From: Paracoccaceae bacterium
GTDB taxonomy: Bacteria; Pseudomonadota; Alphaproteobacteria; Rhodobacterales; Rhodobacteraceae
Length of the DNA: 64,000 nt
Assembly: GCA_026706985.1 (NCBI GenBank)
Contig: JAPOXR010000060.1
Span: forward strand, 51,174-115,173
Direction: 5' to 3'
Numbering within the stretch: position 1 is the stretch's first letter; each line of letters begins with the position of its first letter. The notes under the pieces were generated by a model. That model was not told where the DNA came from. It saw only the letters and a list, made by a program, of their open reading frames with translations, and ran no database searches. This document shows, piece by piece, positions 26,279 through 35,222 of the stretch. A program made the position numbers and the translations under genes.

Positions 26279-27451
26279 ATGTCTGACGATGCACGCAAAC
26301 TCGTGATCCGAAATATCGGTCTGCTGTTGTCCGGAAAAATCGAGAACCCCATTCTTGATGGGGATTGTGTCATTTCCATCGGCGGCCGTATCGAGGCCAT
26401 CGGCTTTGAGAAGGACCTCGACACCGGTGATGCCGATCAGGTGATTAACGCCAATGGCGTTTCGCTGGCACCTGGACTGATCGACAGCCATGTTCACCCG
26501 GTCATCGGCGACTACACGCCGAGGCAGCAGCAGATGCACTGGATTGACTCTACCCTTCATGGCGGCGTCACCACCATGATCTCCGCCGGCGAGGTGCATA
26601 TGCCCGGCCGTCCCAAAGACATTGTCGGCCTCAAATGCATGGCCGTTGCGGCACAGCGTTGGTACGAAAATTTCCGCCCATCTGGTGTCAAGGTTCTGGC
26701 CGGTGCGCCGGTCATCGAACACGGCATGGAGGAGCAAGATTTCAAGGAATTGGCCGAATCCGGCGTCAAGCTGCTGGGCGAAGTCGGCCTCGGCTCGGTC
26801 AAGGATGGAGCCACGGCGAAGCGGATGGTCGACTGGGCCCGAAAATACGGGATTCAGAGCACGATTCACACCGGCGGCCCCTCGATTCCGGGCTCCGGCC
26901 TCATTGACAAGGACGTCGTCCTGGAAGCCGGCACGGATGTGGTCGGGCATATCAATGGCGGCCATTCGGCACTGCCCGATGATCAGATCATCTGTCTCTG
27001 CGAATCCTGCCGCAACAGCCTGGAGATTGTCCATAACGGAAATGAAAGAGCGGCCCTGCTGACGCTCAACACCGCGCGTGAGCTCGGAAAGCTCGATCAA
27101 CTCATCCTCGGAACCGATGGTCCCGCCGGTTCCGGCGTGCAGCCGCTGGGCATTCTGCGGATGATCGCGCTGCTGTCCAGCCTCGGGAATATTGATGCCG
27201 AAACTGCGATCTGCTTTGCAACCGGCAACACTGCCCGCATGCGGAAGCTCGATGCCGGCCTGCTCGAGCCGGGACTTTCGGCGGATTTCGTCCTCATGGA
27301 CCAAGCTCAGCACTCACCCGGAAACACGATGCTGGAGTCAGTCCGGCAGGGGAACCTGCCCGGTGTGGGAATGACGGTCATCGATGGAATCGTGAGATCG
27401 CAGAGAAGCCGCAACACACCCCCGGCGAAGCGCCTTCCGGAAATCGAATGA
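26279..27451 (+). CDS. enamidase-like amidohydrolase
   Basis: 390 residues. The sequence follows enamidase (Ena) of Eubacterium barkeri closely: HVH (His71, His73), GEVGLGS (Glu168), IHTGGPSIPG (His197), GHINGG (His224), GTDGPAGSG (Asp280) and the shared C-terminal SRNTPPAKR. These are the binuclear-metal ligands of the amidohydrolase fold. Ena opens the ring of 1,4,5,6-tetrahydro-6-oxonicotinate to give 2-formylglutarate and ammonia. The assignment to this family is strong; the exact substrate here is inferred. It has its own promoter and ribosome site and is separated from the Mo-hydroxylase/Hnr-like operon by hipBA and rmuC. Confidence 0.85.
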   Translation: MSDDARKLVIRNIGLLLSGKIENPILDGDCVISIGGRIEAIGFEKDLDTGDADQVINANGVSLAPGLIDSHVHPVIGDYTPRQQQMHWIDSTLHGGVTTMISAGEVHMPGRPKDIVGLKCMAVAAQRWYENFRPSGVKVLAGAPVIEHGMEEQDFKELAESGVKLLGEVGLGSVKDGATAKRMVDWARKYGIQSTIHTGGPSIPGSGLIDKDVVLEAGTDVVGHINGGHSALPDDQIICLCESCRNSLEIVHNGNERAALLTLNTARELGKLDQLILGTDGPAGSGVQPLGILRMIALLSSLGNIDAETAICFATGNTARMRKLDAGLLEPGLSADFVLMDQAQHSPGNTMLESVRQGNLPGVGMTVIDGIVRSQRSRNTPPAKRLPEIE

Positions 27452-27751
27452 CTTCAGGGAACCTGCCGCCCCCTTACCGTCCAAATTGCGCAGAAGCTGC
27501 AGATGGGACAGTTTCGGGCGTGTATTGACAGAGCTTCGCACGCTCATGCCACGTGACCCCGACATGCTCTTGGTTCCAAATCGGCTGCAGGTGGCTCGGC
27601 GATGCGACACATGCGGCGACGTGGAGCCTGGTTTTCGGGGCAGTCCTATTCATGCAGTTCCAGTGAAACCCGAAAGTCTGCTGAACGTCCACCAATTTGA
27701 CTTATGTATTGAACAATATATAGCTTTAATGCCTATTATATAAGACATATT
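27452..27751 (+). promoter_or_regulatory. intergenic region with AT-rich hipBA promoter/operator
   Basis: 300 bases with no convincing gene. The last 45 bases are strikingly AT-rich for this genome. TTGAAC (27709-27714) could be a -35 box and TATTAT (27734-27739) a -10 box, with 19 bases between. Two TATATA blocks (27717-27722 and 27737-27742) flank the spacer and could be half-sites for the HipB-like repressor. The first 200 bases hold only random frames. Confidence 0.45.
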
Positions 27752-28081
27752 ATGAAAACGCTGGCAACAAATGCTCTTCCCAGAGCCGCTAGGCAAGCCC
27801 TCGCCAAGTTGGGCGCCGACATCGTGGTCGCCCGCAAGAAACGTCGTATCTCGACAGTTTCCATGGCCGAGCGCGCGTTCATCAGCCGTGGCACTCTCTA
27901 CAAAGTCGAACGTGGCGACCCGTCGGTCTCGATTGGCATCTATGCTACGATCCTGGTTATCCTGGGTCTCCCCGACCGTCTCGCCCAGGCGGCCGACCGC
28001 CGCGACGATACTCTCGGACTGGACATCGACGAGGATCGACTGCCAAGGAAGGTGCGGCCGCGTCGCCGGTCACGGTCATGA
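27752..28081 (+). CDS. hipB: HipB-like antitoxin, helix-turn-helix regulator
   Basis: 109 residues, cytoplasmic, with a Cro/C1-type helix-turn-helix at about residues 29-85 (IVVARKKRRISTVSMAERA followed by ISRGTLYKVERGD). The tail is basic (RLPRKVRPRRRSRS). It would bind its own promoter and neutralise the HipA-like kinase. The gene overlaps hipA by four bases (ATGA), the classical arrangement. The AT-rich upstream region fits autoregulation. Confidence 0.85.
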   Translation: MKTLATNALPRAARQALAKLGADIVVARKKRRISTVSMAERAFISRGTLYKVERGDPSVSIGIYATILVILGLPDRLAQAADRRDDTLGLDIDEDRLPRKVRPRRRSRS

Positions 28082-29301
28082 CCGACACCATCGAGATTTT
28101 TGTCGGCGATAGCGGTGAGACGCGTTTCGTCGCCCGATGCCACTACATCGCCAAGCGACACAGCCAGAGTTCGGTCTTCGAGTATGCCGACGGATGGTAC
28201 GGCCGCGCCGATGCTTATGCCCTGGATCCAGCGAACCTACCGCTGGAGCGCCGGCAGATATACACCTCTTCCAGCAAGTCGGCATTGCCTGGCGCGCTTC
28301 GTGACACTGCCCCGGACCGCTGGGGCCAACAGCTGATTCGACGCGCCTTTCGCAAAGTCGGCGAACAACGCACCTTGTCCGAGTTCGACTACCTCCTCGC
28401 CATTAGTGATCGGACGAGAATTGGCGCGCTCCGGTTCCGCAGGGAAGGCGAAGAGACCTTTGACCACGATATCGGACGCTACCGCGTGCCGCCACTTATA
28501 CGGCTGCCGGCACTCCTCAACGCCGCTGACGCGGTACTGTCCAACACCGAAACCGCCGAAGATCTAAGACTCCTGCTGAACGAGGGTTCGCCGCTTGGTG
28601 GCGCCCGCCCCAAATCCGCCGTCATCGACAATCACGGTCGCCTGGCGATCGCCAAGTTTCCGAAGACCGACGACGATCGCAGCATCCCGCATGGTGAAAT
28701 CCTCGCGATGACACTCGCCGCCGCCGCAGGCATCAATGTCGCCCAGGCAACGCTGCTGGACGTGGCCGGCCGGCCGGTGTCCCTGATCACACGATTCGAC
28801 CGCGATAAAGACCGGAGAATCCCGTTCATTTCCGCCATGACCCTACTCGGGCTCAGTGACGGCGACGAAGGGACCTACACGGATATCGCCGATGTCATCA
28901 GGATGTATTCGAGCGCGCCGACCAAAGACCTGCATGAACTGTGGAGGCGGATCGTCTTCAATGTGATGGTCGGCAATCTCGACGATCACCTCCGCAACCA
29001 TGGATTCCTCTACGATAACGACAACAAGTGGCGCCTTTCGCCCGCCTATGACCTGAACCCGGTGCCGCTGACCGAAAAGGCACGGGAACTGACGACCTGG
29101 ATATCGGAAGACGGTCCGGAGGCCAACTTGGATCTTGCCCGGGCCGCTGCACCGTATTTCGCGCTGGACCAGGTCCGGGCCAATGCGATCATCAATGAAA
29201 TCGCGGCCGCATTGGATAGGTGGCAACAGATAGCGCGGCAACTTCGGATGAGCGCATCGGACCTCGCCGCCTACGCGACCGCGATCGAAGACGCAGTATA
29301 G
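28078..29301 (+). CDS. hipA: HipA-like serine/threonine kinase toxin
   Basis: 407 residues. The HipA nucleotide loop is SPLGGARPKS (171-180); the catalytic loop is GNLDDHLRNHGF (299-310) with Asp302/Asp303; the metal-binding Asp is in SPAYDLNP (Asp325). HipA proteins phosphorylate target proteins such as glutamyl-tRNA synthetase and slow growth when not bound by HipB. All key residues are present, so the toxin appears functional. The pair lies between an enamidase gene and rmuC, breaking up what otherwise looks like a catabolic region, consistent with acquisition as a module. Confidence 0.92.
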   Translation: MTDTIEIFVGDSGETRFVARCHYIAKRHSQSSVFEYADGWYGRADAYALDPANLPLERRQIYTSSSKSALPGALRDTAPDRWGQQLIRRAFRKVGEQRTLSEFDYLLAISDRTRIGALRFRREGEETFDHDIGRYRVPPLIRLPALLNAADAVLSNTETAEDLRLLLNEGSPLGGARPKSAVIDNHGRLAIAKFPKTDDDRSIPHGEILAMTLAAAAGINVAQATLLDVAGRPVSLITRFDRDKDRRIPFISAMTLLGLSDGDEGTYTDIADVIRMYSSAPTKDLHELWRRIVFNVMVGNLDDHLRNHGFLYDNDNKWRLSPAYDLNPVPLTEKARELTTWISEDGPEANLDLARAAAPYFALDQVRANAIINEIAAALDRWQQIARQLRMSASDLAAYATAIEDAV

Positions 29302-30318
29302 GACAGGCGAAACGCCGCCCCGATGAGTGCCACCGCGGGGTTTGGATTCATTTGCCCGGCATGTCTTCACTCAGCCTATCCAACCGGTCAACTAATTCGA
29401 GCTTACCAGAAAACCCCCTCTTTTCGGCGACGGCGGACCATAATTTTCAACGGAACTGGGTGCTTCGCTGCGGCAATTCACCCCGCTTCGGGATATTGAC
29501 GCGTCCCAGGCCGCAGGTTTCCGCCCACCGGACAGAATTCCGCGGTTTTCGCAGCCGTCCGCCCATGGGGAGCTGTTCCCGCTCCGGGCGGGTCACGAAT
29601 GAACCGGTGTTTCGGGGAACCTCCGTTCAGCTTCGGTTCACTACAAAGACGTGTCTTCGCCGGTTGCCGGGGGAACGATTCTCGTATGTTTCACGTTTTT
29701 TTGTTATGTTCAGATTGAGAACTATGCGGCAAGCGCGACCTGCGTCACCGGTTTGTTCCCGTTGGCGCATTCCGGGGGTTTCCAGCCTCCGCTGTGGCTC
29801 AGGTGTCATTGCCTGGTGAATACTCCCCAATAGTGCCGAAGCAAAAAACCCCCAGTCTCGGAGGCTGACAGACTGATCCGGCGGGCATGACGCTCGGACA
29901 CGCCGATAGTTCGTCCGCACGCATGCGGAGCAAGGCTGAATGCAGGTTAACCTGTCAACCGCGTAGACTGAATTTGTGGAACATTTTACGGCGGTCCGCT
30001 TGTTTTGTGGACCATGCACGACCCAGCCATTGCGCTGCGGGGGATGGCGTCGGCCGAGGCACAGGTAACCGGTTCGCAGAGTATGCCAAACGGCCGCGCC
30101 GCTTGAGTGGAAAGATTGTGCTGGCACCTCAGCCCCCGGGGAGGCGGTAACATCGAATGTGCCGATGCTTGCTTTCCGGGTGTCTTACTCGAACACCAAG
30201 ACGGCTCCAAACCTCTGCGGCACCGGCACTTCGGGCTGGCTGACGAGGTGCAGGGTGGTTCCTCCTCCTTGCGCAGCGGAACTCAGCACGCACCGAAACC
30301 ATCATCGCACCGACCCCG
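29302..30318. other. 1 kb region without a supported gene
   Basis: Between hipA and rmuC. Several frames of 60-200 codons exist but none starts well or shows domain-like composition. A weak hairpin (CCCCG 29318-29322, CGGGG 29336-29340, then TTT) may end hipA transcription. On the minus strand a stem CAGTCT/AGACTG with a downstream GGGGGTTTTTT (about 29845-29872) looks like an intrinsic terminator, yet no gene upstream of it is evident. The rest may be decayed mobile DNA or untranslated sequence. Confidence 0.4.
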
Positions 30319-31620
30319 CTATTCAATGGTGAGTGACGGCCTCACCTGTTCGGCGTCTTCGATTCCCAGGCGCTTCCGCATATCCTCGGAAACCGGCATC
30401 TCCTCAACTTCCCTGAGTGTTCGATCCATGACGCGGCGGCGGGTATCGGTTTTCTCAAGGGTGGCTGAAACTGTCGCAACCTGTTTTTTGACCTTATCCA
30501 GCACATCGCCGAATTTTCCGAATTCTGTTTTCACCGCAGAGAGAACCGTCCAGACCTCGCTTGAGCGCTTTTCGATCGCCAGGGTGCGGAATCCCATCTG
30601 CAGGCTGTTAAGAATAGCGGCAAGCGTGGTCGGACCGGCAACCACAACCCGAAACTCGCGCTGCAGCTTTTCCAGCAGCACGGGCGATCGGACGATTTCG
30701 GCATAGAGACCCTCGGTCGGAAGGTACAAAATCGCGAAATCCGTGGTGTGCGGCGGCAGGACGTATTTCGAGCGGATGTCTCTTGCGAATTTCTCAACGC
30801 TCCGCAGCAACCCTTTGGATGCCTGCTGCGCCGCCTCGGCGTCACCGCATTCAGACGCATCGATCAGCCGGTTGTAATCCTCCTGCGGAAACTTCGCGTC
30901 GATCGGCAGCAACACCTCTTTGCAGTCATCATTGTCGGGACCGGGAAGCTTGATCGCATATTCAACGATTTCCCTGGTTTGTGGATTGGGCATCGCATTG
31001 CTGACATATTGTGTCGGTGCCAATACCTGCTCCAGCAAAGCCCCGAGTTGAATTTCGCCCCAATTGCCGCGCGTCTTCACATTCGTCAGCACCGCTTTCA
31101 GATCTCCGACCCCGGTTGCCAACTCCTGCATTTCACCCAAGCCCTTCTGCACTGCCTCAAGCCGTTCGCTCACAAGCTTGAAGGACTCGCCGAGCCTTTT
31201 CTCCAGTGTGCCCTGCAGCTTCTCCTCGACAGTCTCACGCATCTTCTCCAGCTTTTCCTCGTTGCTGTCGCGCAGGGTCCCGAGCTGCTCGCCGACTTGC
31301 TCCGTCAATCTTCCGATTCGCGATTCGTTTCTGTCGGTCAGAGTTTTGACTTCATTCCTGACTTCCATCAATTTTCCGGACTGCATCTCGCCGATTTTGG
31401 TCAGAACTCCGGTCAGAGTTTCGGTGCTTCGTGACTGGGAAGAAACAACTTCTTCACGCAGCTGTTTCGCCGCGGTCGCATTCTCCTCACGGATGCCGCG
31501 GAATTCGCCGTGCAGAGACTCAGGGGCGCCGCCCGCTTTGCCGGACCGCGTCAGGACCAAAATCGTCAAAGCGATATTGATCAGGACAAGCATCGAAATC
31601 AGAACAATCTCAAGTGACAT
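30319..31620 (-). CDS. rmuC: DNA recombination protein RmuC
   Basis: 433 residues from ATG 31620, preceded by AGGAGAGG. An N-terminal membrane helix (VLISMLVLINIALTILVL) is followed by a long coiled coil (about 60-170, rich in Glu/Lys/Arg heptads) and the RmuC endonuclease-like domain with GNWGEIQLGALLEQV, PIDAKFPQEDYNRL and the FAILYLPTEGLYAEI segment. RmuC limits inversions and recombination at repeats. It is a solitary gene, 70 bases upstream of the convergently read end of nothing obvious; the next gene downstream of its start on the same strand lies at 32307. Confidence 0.92.
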   Translation of the reverse strand: MSLEIVLISMLVLINIALTILVLTRSGKAGGAPESLHGEFRGIREENATAAKQLREEVVSSQSRSTETLTGVLTKIGEMQSGKLMEVRNEVKTLTDRNESRIGRLTEQVGEQLGTLRDSNEEKLEKMRETVEEKLQGTLEKRLGESFKLVSERLEAVQKGLGEMQELATGVGDLKAVLTNVKTRGNWGEIQLGALLEQVLAPTQYVSNAMPNPQTREIVEYAIKLPGPDNDDCKEVLLPIDAKFPQEDYNRLIDASECGDAEAAQQASKGLLRSVEKFARDIRSKYVLPPHTTDFAILYLPTEGLYAEIVRSPVLLEKLQREFRVVVAGPTTLAAILNSLQMGFRTLAIEKRSSEVWTVLSAVKTEFGKFGDVLDKVKKQVATVSATLEKTDTRRRVMDRTLREVEEMPVSEDMRKRLGIEDAEQVRPSLTIE

Positions 31621-31722
31621 AACCTCTCCTACCCGTAAGCTTCGGACTTGCACTGATTCTGCACCGCTGCTGACCCCGTCTAACCTGTCAGCGTGAAAAC
31701 GGACGAGCGGAAAAGATGGCGC

Positions 31723-32307
31723 TCAGCGCAGACCGTCCCTGCCCTCCGCATCCTCGGCGCGCAATCCGCCGACCCTCGGCAAGGGCCGACCGCTATCGGT
31801 CACTGCAACCGCCACCAAGATTTCATTGGCGCGCGGCGAATCATTCAATTGGACTTCCATCCCGTCAAAATGCGAGCGGACATAGGCTGCGTCCTTGTGG
31901 CCGAGTGGAATATCCAGCACCTGGCCCGGGGAACCCATCTTCTTTGAGGACGGCACCAGGGCCGCGCCCTTCCCGACCGTTTGCCGTAACGGCGCACCGA
32001 GTTTCGGATGCAGAATGGCGGCGGCGTGCTCCAATTCGCCATTCTCGCCGACCATCGCTGCCTTACCATAACTCTCCGCCCGGTGCGGGTCGATGCCGAG
32101 AGCATTGACGCACATCCCGCCGAGCAGTCCGCCGAGTTCAGCGCCGATTTCCATCAGATCCGAAAGATCTTCGACATAGCTGCCTGCGAACGGATTCGTG
32201 ATCACCGCGACAGCCGCAGCCTTGCGGGTCGGGGATGCGATGGCAATGCCATTTTCAATCCTGGTCTCTTCCACAAAAACCGCTGTTTTCCTGATCTCCG
32301 CCTTCAT
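31723..32307 (-). CDS. AA_synth (DUF1185) family protein, copy 1
   Basis: 194 residues. Carries the family blocks NPFAGSYVEDL, ESYGKAAMVG, GELEHAAA, VPSSKKMGSPG and HKDAAYVRSHFDGMEV. Pfam names this family an amino acid synthesis protein but no reaction is established. It is the last gene of the Mo-hydroxylase/Hnr-like operon and overlaps copy 2 by four bases. The paralogue next door keeps the same blocks, so the two may form a hetero-oligomer. Cytoplasmic. Confidence 0.85.
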   Translation of the reverse strand: MKAEIRKTAVFVEETRIENGIAIASPTRKAAAVAVITNPFAGSYVEDLSDLMEIGAELGGLLGGMCVNALGIDPHRAESYGKAAMVGENGELEHAAAILHPKLGAPLRQTVGKGAALVPSSKKMGSPGQVLDIPLGHKDAAYVRSHFDGMEVQLNDSPRANEILVAVAVTDSGRPLPRVGGLRAEDAEGRDGLR

Positions 32308-32888
32308 CTCAGCCCATCCTCTCCCTTTATATCAGCCACATCCAGACCCAATGCGCGGTTATGAATCCGCGCTCCCGTGGCCATGGTTAACACAAAACAG
32401 ATTTCATCCCGGCGCGGTGCATCGGCGACGCCGATCTCCATCGTATCAAAATGGCTGCGAACGTAGGCGGCATTGATATGCGCAAGCGGCACGTCAAGTC
32501 TGGTTCCGGGCGGGCCGACTTTTTTCGCCGAGGGCACGATGGCTTTGGTTCCACCCAGCACGCGGCGCATCCCGTAGCCTCCAGGCGCATGCCAAAGCGC
32601 ACCATGCTCAATCTCGCCGGCGGATCCGACAATTGCCCCCTTGCCGTAACTCTCAACCAATGAACTGTCGCCGCCCAACATCCGGATCAGGCGCTCCGAC
32701 AATTCAACGCCAAGCGGTTTCAAATCCTCCATGAATCCGGCAATTTCCTCGACATAGGAACCGGCAAAAGGGTTGGCTGCGACGGCGAGCGCGAAAGCCC
32801 GGCGCAACGGCACTGCCGGCGGCGGGCCGCCTTCATGATGGATCTCTTCCAGACCCGCAACAAATTTCCGGATCAGCAATTCAGGCAT
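32304..32888 (-). CDS. AA_synth (DUF1185) family protein, copy 2
   Basis: 194 residues from ATG 32888; an in-frame start at 32912 is possible but the chosen one overlaps the UPF0280 stop by eight bases, the same overlap size as two other junctions in this operon. Blocks NPFAGSYVEEI, ESYGKGAIVG, GEIEHGAL, VPSAKKVGPPG and INAAYVRSHFDTMEI match copy 1. The two proteins differ clearly between blocks, so this is an old duplication. Reaction unknown; context suggests a step in heterocycle breakdown or handling of an unstable intermediate. Confidence 0.85.
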   Translation of the reverse strand: MPELLIRKFVAGLEEIHHEGGPPPAVPLRRAFALAVAANPFAGSYVEEIAGFMEDLKPLGVELSERLIRMLGGDSSLVESYGKGAIVGSAGEIEHGALWHAPGGYGMRRVLGGTKAIVPSAKKVGPPGTRLDVPLAHINAAYVRSHFDTMEIGVADAPRRDEICFVLTMATGARIHNRALGLDVADIKGEDGLR

Positions 32889-33756
32889 CGATGTGTCTCC
32901 GCTCCATTCCACCCTTTCGCAGTGCCGGGTTTGCGACCAGGCGCGACTGCCCGCTCAGAAACAGACCGGCCGCTTCAATCCACCCGTTGCGACGCATCTC
33001 TTCGGCGAGCACAGCGCCCGGTGTCAATGCCGCATTCACTTCCGCCTCCGTCAAATAGCCGCGACCGACCACGACAGGACGGTCTCCCAGATCTGTATCC
33101 GGCGACAGGCTGTCCGCCGGTTCCCGTTTCACCGCCGCATGCCCCGGAAGGTCAACCGCATTCGCGATCAATGTCGCCGCCGCGTCGGCTGCGGCGGCGG
33201 ATGCGGCGAACACCGTCACATTGTCGGCGATCCCCAGTGAGTGGCTGCGCCCGCCCCGCCCACTGCTGGCAATGCCCCGGACCGGCATATCCCCGGTGAT
33301 CGTCACATCGCCGAAACGGTGGCCATCGAGTCCGGCAAGCGCGACAGCGAAACTGCAGCCGGGTATAAGGTGAAATGCGATATCGCCGCCATTGTTGACG
33401 AAGGCCCGGTCGAGCCTGGCGGCAGCCATCATTGCCGAGAGCACCTCCTCGGCCACAGCACCGGCGACAGCTGCCATCGGCGTTATGAAGAATCTTCCCG
33501 CATGCGGCGCCACCGCCACCGCCATGCGCCGCGCGATCGGGCCCGCTGGCTGGTGCGGCACTTTGTCAATGGGCGTCCGCAGCAGCGGTAATTCTTCGAC
33601 CAGCTCTTCAAGCAACCCGTCGAATCGTTCCGTCGCTGCCCTCAGCGCTGCCTGCTCATGAGTTCCGGTCTGCGCGGTGACAGAGATAATCAAATCAATT
33701 GGACCGTGACTGAGATGCAACCCCTTCTTGTCAGGCAGGTGGCGCGCAAGAATCAC
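32881..33756 (-). CDS. UPF0280 family protein (ApbE-like fold)
   Basis: 291 residues, starting at GTG 33756 in a GTGA overlap with the Hnr-like gene. Family marks are AFVNNGGDIAFHL and the GIASSGRGGRSHSLGIADNV segment, reminiscent of the NGGD and TSG elements of ApbE-type FMN transferases. UPF0280 has no proven activity. Its fixed place beside an Hnr-like protein is notable because the E. barkeri enzyme has a covalent flavin, which needs a transferase. I did not find the usual ApbE target motif in the neighbouring protein. Confidence 0.85.
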   Translation of the reverse strand: MILARHLPDKKGLHLSHGPIDLIISVTAQTGTHEQAALRAATERFDGLLEELVEELPLLRTPIDKVPHQPAGPIARRMAVAVAPHAGRFFITPMAAVAGAVAEEVLSAMMAAARLDRAFVNNGGDIAFHLIPGCSFAVALAGLDGHRFGDVTITGDMPVRGIASSGRGGRSHSLGIADNVTVFAASAAAADAAATLIANAVDLPGHAAVKREPADSLSPDTDLGDRPVVVGRGYLTEAEVNAALTPGAVLAEEMRRNGWIEAAGLFLSGQSRLVANPALRKGGMERRHIDA

Positions 33757-35222
33757 TTGGCCGGCCAGCGGTAATTGCCGGGTGCCGTCGGGTCGTGTGC
33801 CGCCGAACCCCGTTCGACTCGGCGGATTTCCGGATCGAGGATCGATTCCACCGGTCTGATCTGACCGGCATGGCCGCCAAGGCGCACAAAATCATCCCGT
33901 CGCATGGTGAATTCGACCGGGGCGACCAATGCCGGCGTCGGCACATAACCGAAAGACTGGCCTGGCATATCCATGACATCGACCATGAAGGTGATACCGC
34001 CTCCCGGCCAGACATAGGCTTCCGCACCACCGCATGAGACATGCGTCAGCGACTCTTTGACGGACAGGGTAAGACGCACCGGATTCTCGGTGACTCCGGC
34101 GCGCAACGAACCGCCGGCACCGCCCATGAACAGCACCGAGCACAGGGCCGGTTCACAGTTTTCGGCAATGCGTTCAACAGAGCCGAGCAAAGGCGGGGGG
34201 ATCTCCGCCGGTTGCGGTTTCAATTCACTGTCCAGCTGGTAATAACTCCACTCCTCACCGGTGGTGGATACCATCAGCAGGCGCAGCCCCGGCCAGGCGG
34301 TTTTCGCGTCGATTGAACGGATTATCTCCAGCGGGTCGTCGACATCGGTGCCTCCCCAGCCGGCTCCCGGCGACGCAGTCTGAAAATACCGCCCCGGTGT
34401 GGACCGTCGGCCCTTGACGCGAATACCGCTCGGAGGCAGGCCAAGTTGCTTGCCGGCTTCATGCTCCGTGAGAACGCCGGTGATGTGATCATCCACCACC
34501 ACAACCTCGTCCACGTTCGGTGCCCACTGCATCGCAAACATGCCGATCGCCGCCGAACCGCATCCGACACGCATCAGATTTTCAGCTTCGCCATTGATTA
34601 CCGGTGCCGCACCGGCCTGCACGATCAGCTCTGCGCCCTGATCCACCTGCATCGCCACCGCTTCGCGGTTACACAGGCGCAGCAATGCGTCACAGGTCAC
34701 ACGGCCTTCGTTTTTGCTGCCGCCGGTCAGATGTTCAACGCCACCGAGTGACAGCATTTTGGAGCCGTATTCGCTGGTGGTGACATGCCCGACGGCCTCG
34801 CCACTGACCCGCACCGCCGCCTGCTCCGGACCCAGGCTCCGATCGGTATCGATTTTGACCTTGGCACCGCAATAGCTGAAAATTCCCTCCGTGACGACGG
34901 TGACCATGTCGACATCATCAACCACGCTGCTGACAATGAAGGGTGCCGGTTTGTAATCAGGATAGGTGGTTCCCGCCCCAATTGCGGTCAGGAAGGATTT
35001 TTTTGACCGCACCAAGTCGCCATCCCACTGTCCGTCGCCCTCGAGGAAGGGAACGGCAAACCCACCACTCTCTGCCGCTGCCTCAATGACTGTCAGCGGA
35101 TCCAACCGCACCAATTTCCCGTCATGGTTGGCGTAGCGGTCACAGGCGCCGGCCCGGCCCTCGGCGATGAAGCACATGACCGGGCAGGCATCGCAGCGGA
35201 TTTTCGCTGAGAGTTCAGCCAT
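33753..35222 (-). CDS. 6-hydroxynicotinate reductase-like Fe-S protein
   Basis: 489 residues. The N terminus holds a Cys cluster with spacing CX2CX3CX9C (Cys10, 13, 17, 27, in KIRCDACPVMC and GRAGACDRY) fit for a 4Fe-4S centre; further Cys occur in IFSYCGAK, VGCGSAA, NCEPALC and SCGGAE. Relatives are labelled 6-hydroxynicotinate reductase after Hnr of Eubacterium barkeri, a ferredoxin-dependent enzyme with Fe-S clusters and covalent flavin that reduces 6-hydroxynicotinate to the tetrahydro-oxo compound. ATG 35222 overlaps the Mo subunit by eight bases. The actual substrate in this organism is not proven. Confidence 0.78.
   Translation of the reverse strand: MAELSAKIRCDACPVMCFIAEGRAGACDRYANHDGKLVRLDPLTVIEAAAESGGFAVPFLEGDGQWDGDLVRSKKSFLTAIGAGTTYPDYKPAPFIVSSVVDDVDMVTVVTEGIFSYCGAKVKIDTDRSLGPEQAAVRVSGEAVGHVTTSEYGSKMLSLGGVEHLTGGSKNEGRVTCDALLRLCNREAVAMQVDQGAELIVQAGAAPVINGEAENLMRVGCGSAAIGMFAMQWAPNVDEVVVVDDHITGVLTEHEAGKQLGLPPSGIRVKGRRSTPGRYFQTASPGAGWGGTDVDDPLEIIRSIDAKTAWPGLRLLMVSTTGEEWSYYQLDSELKPQPAEIPPPLLGSVERIAENCEPALCSVLFMGGAGGSLRAGVTENPVRLTLSVKESLTHVSCGGAEAYVWPGGGITFMVDVMDMPGQSFGYVPTPALVAPVEFTMRRDDFVRLGGHAGQIRPVESILDPEIRRVERGSAAHDPTAPGNYRWPAK

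Noticed and set aside
26189..27313. 374-codon minus-strand frame opposite the enamidase gene
   Set aside because: The plus-strand protein matches enamidase with all metal ligands; the antisense frame has no family signature.
33753..35222. ApbE flavinylation motif in the Hnr-like protein
   Set aside because: Looked for a SGAT(S/T)- or DGxT-like acceptor site and did not find a convincing one.
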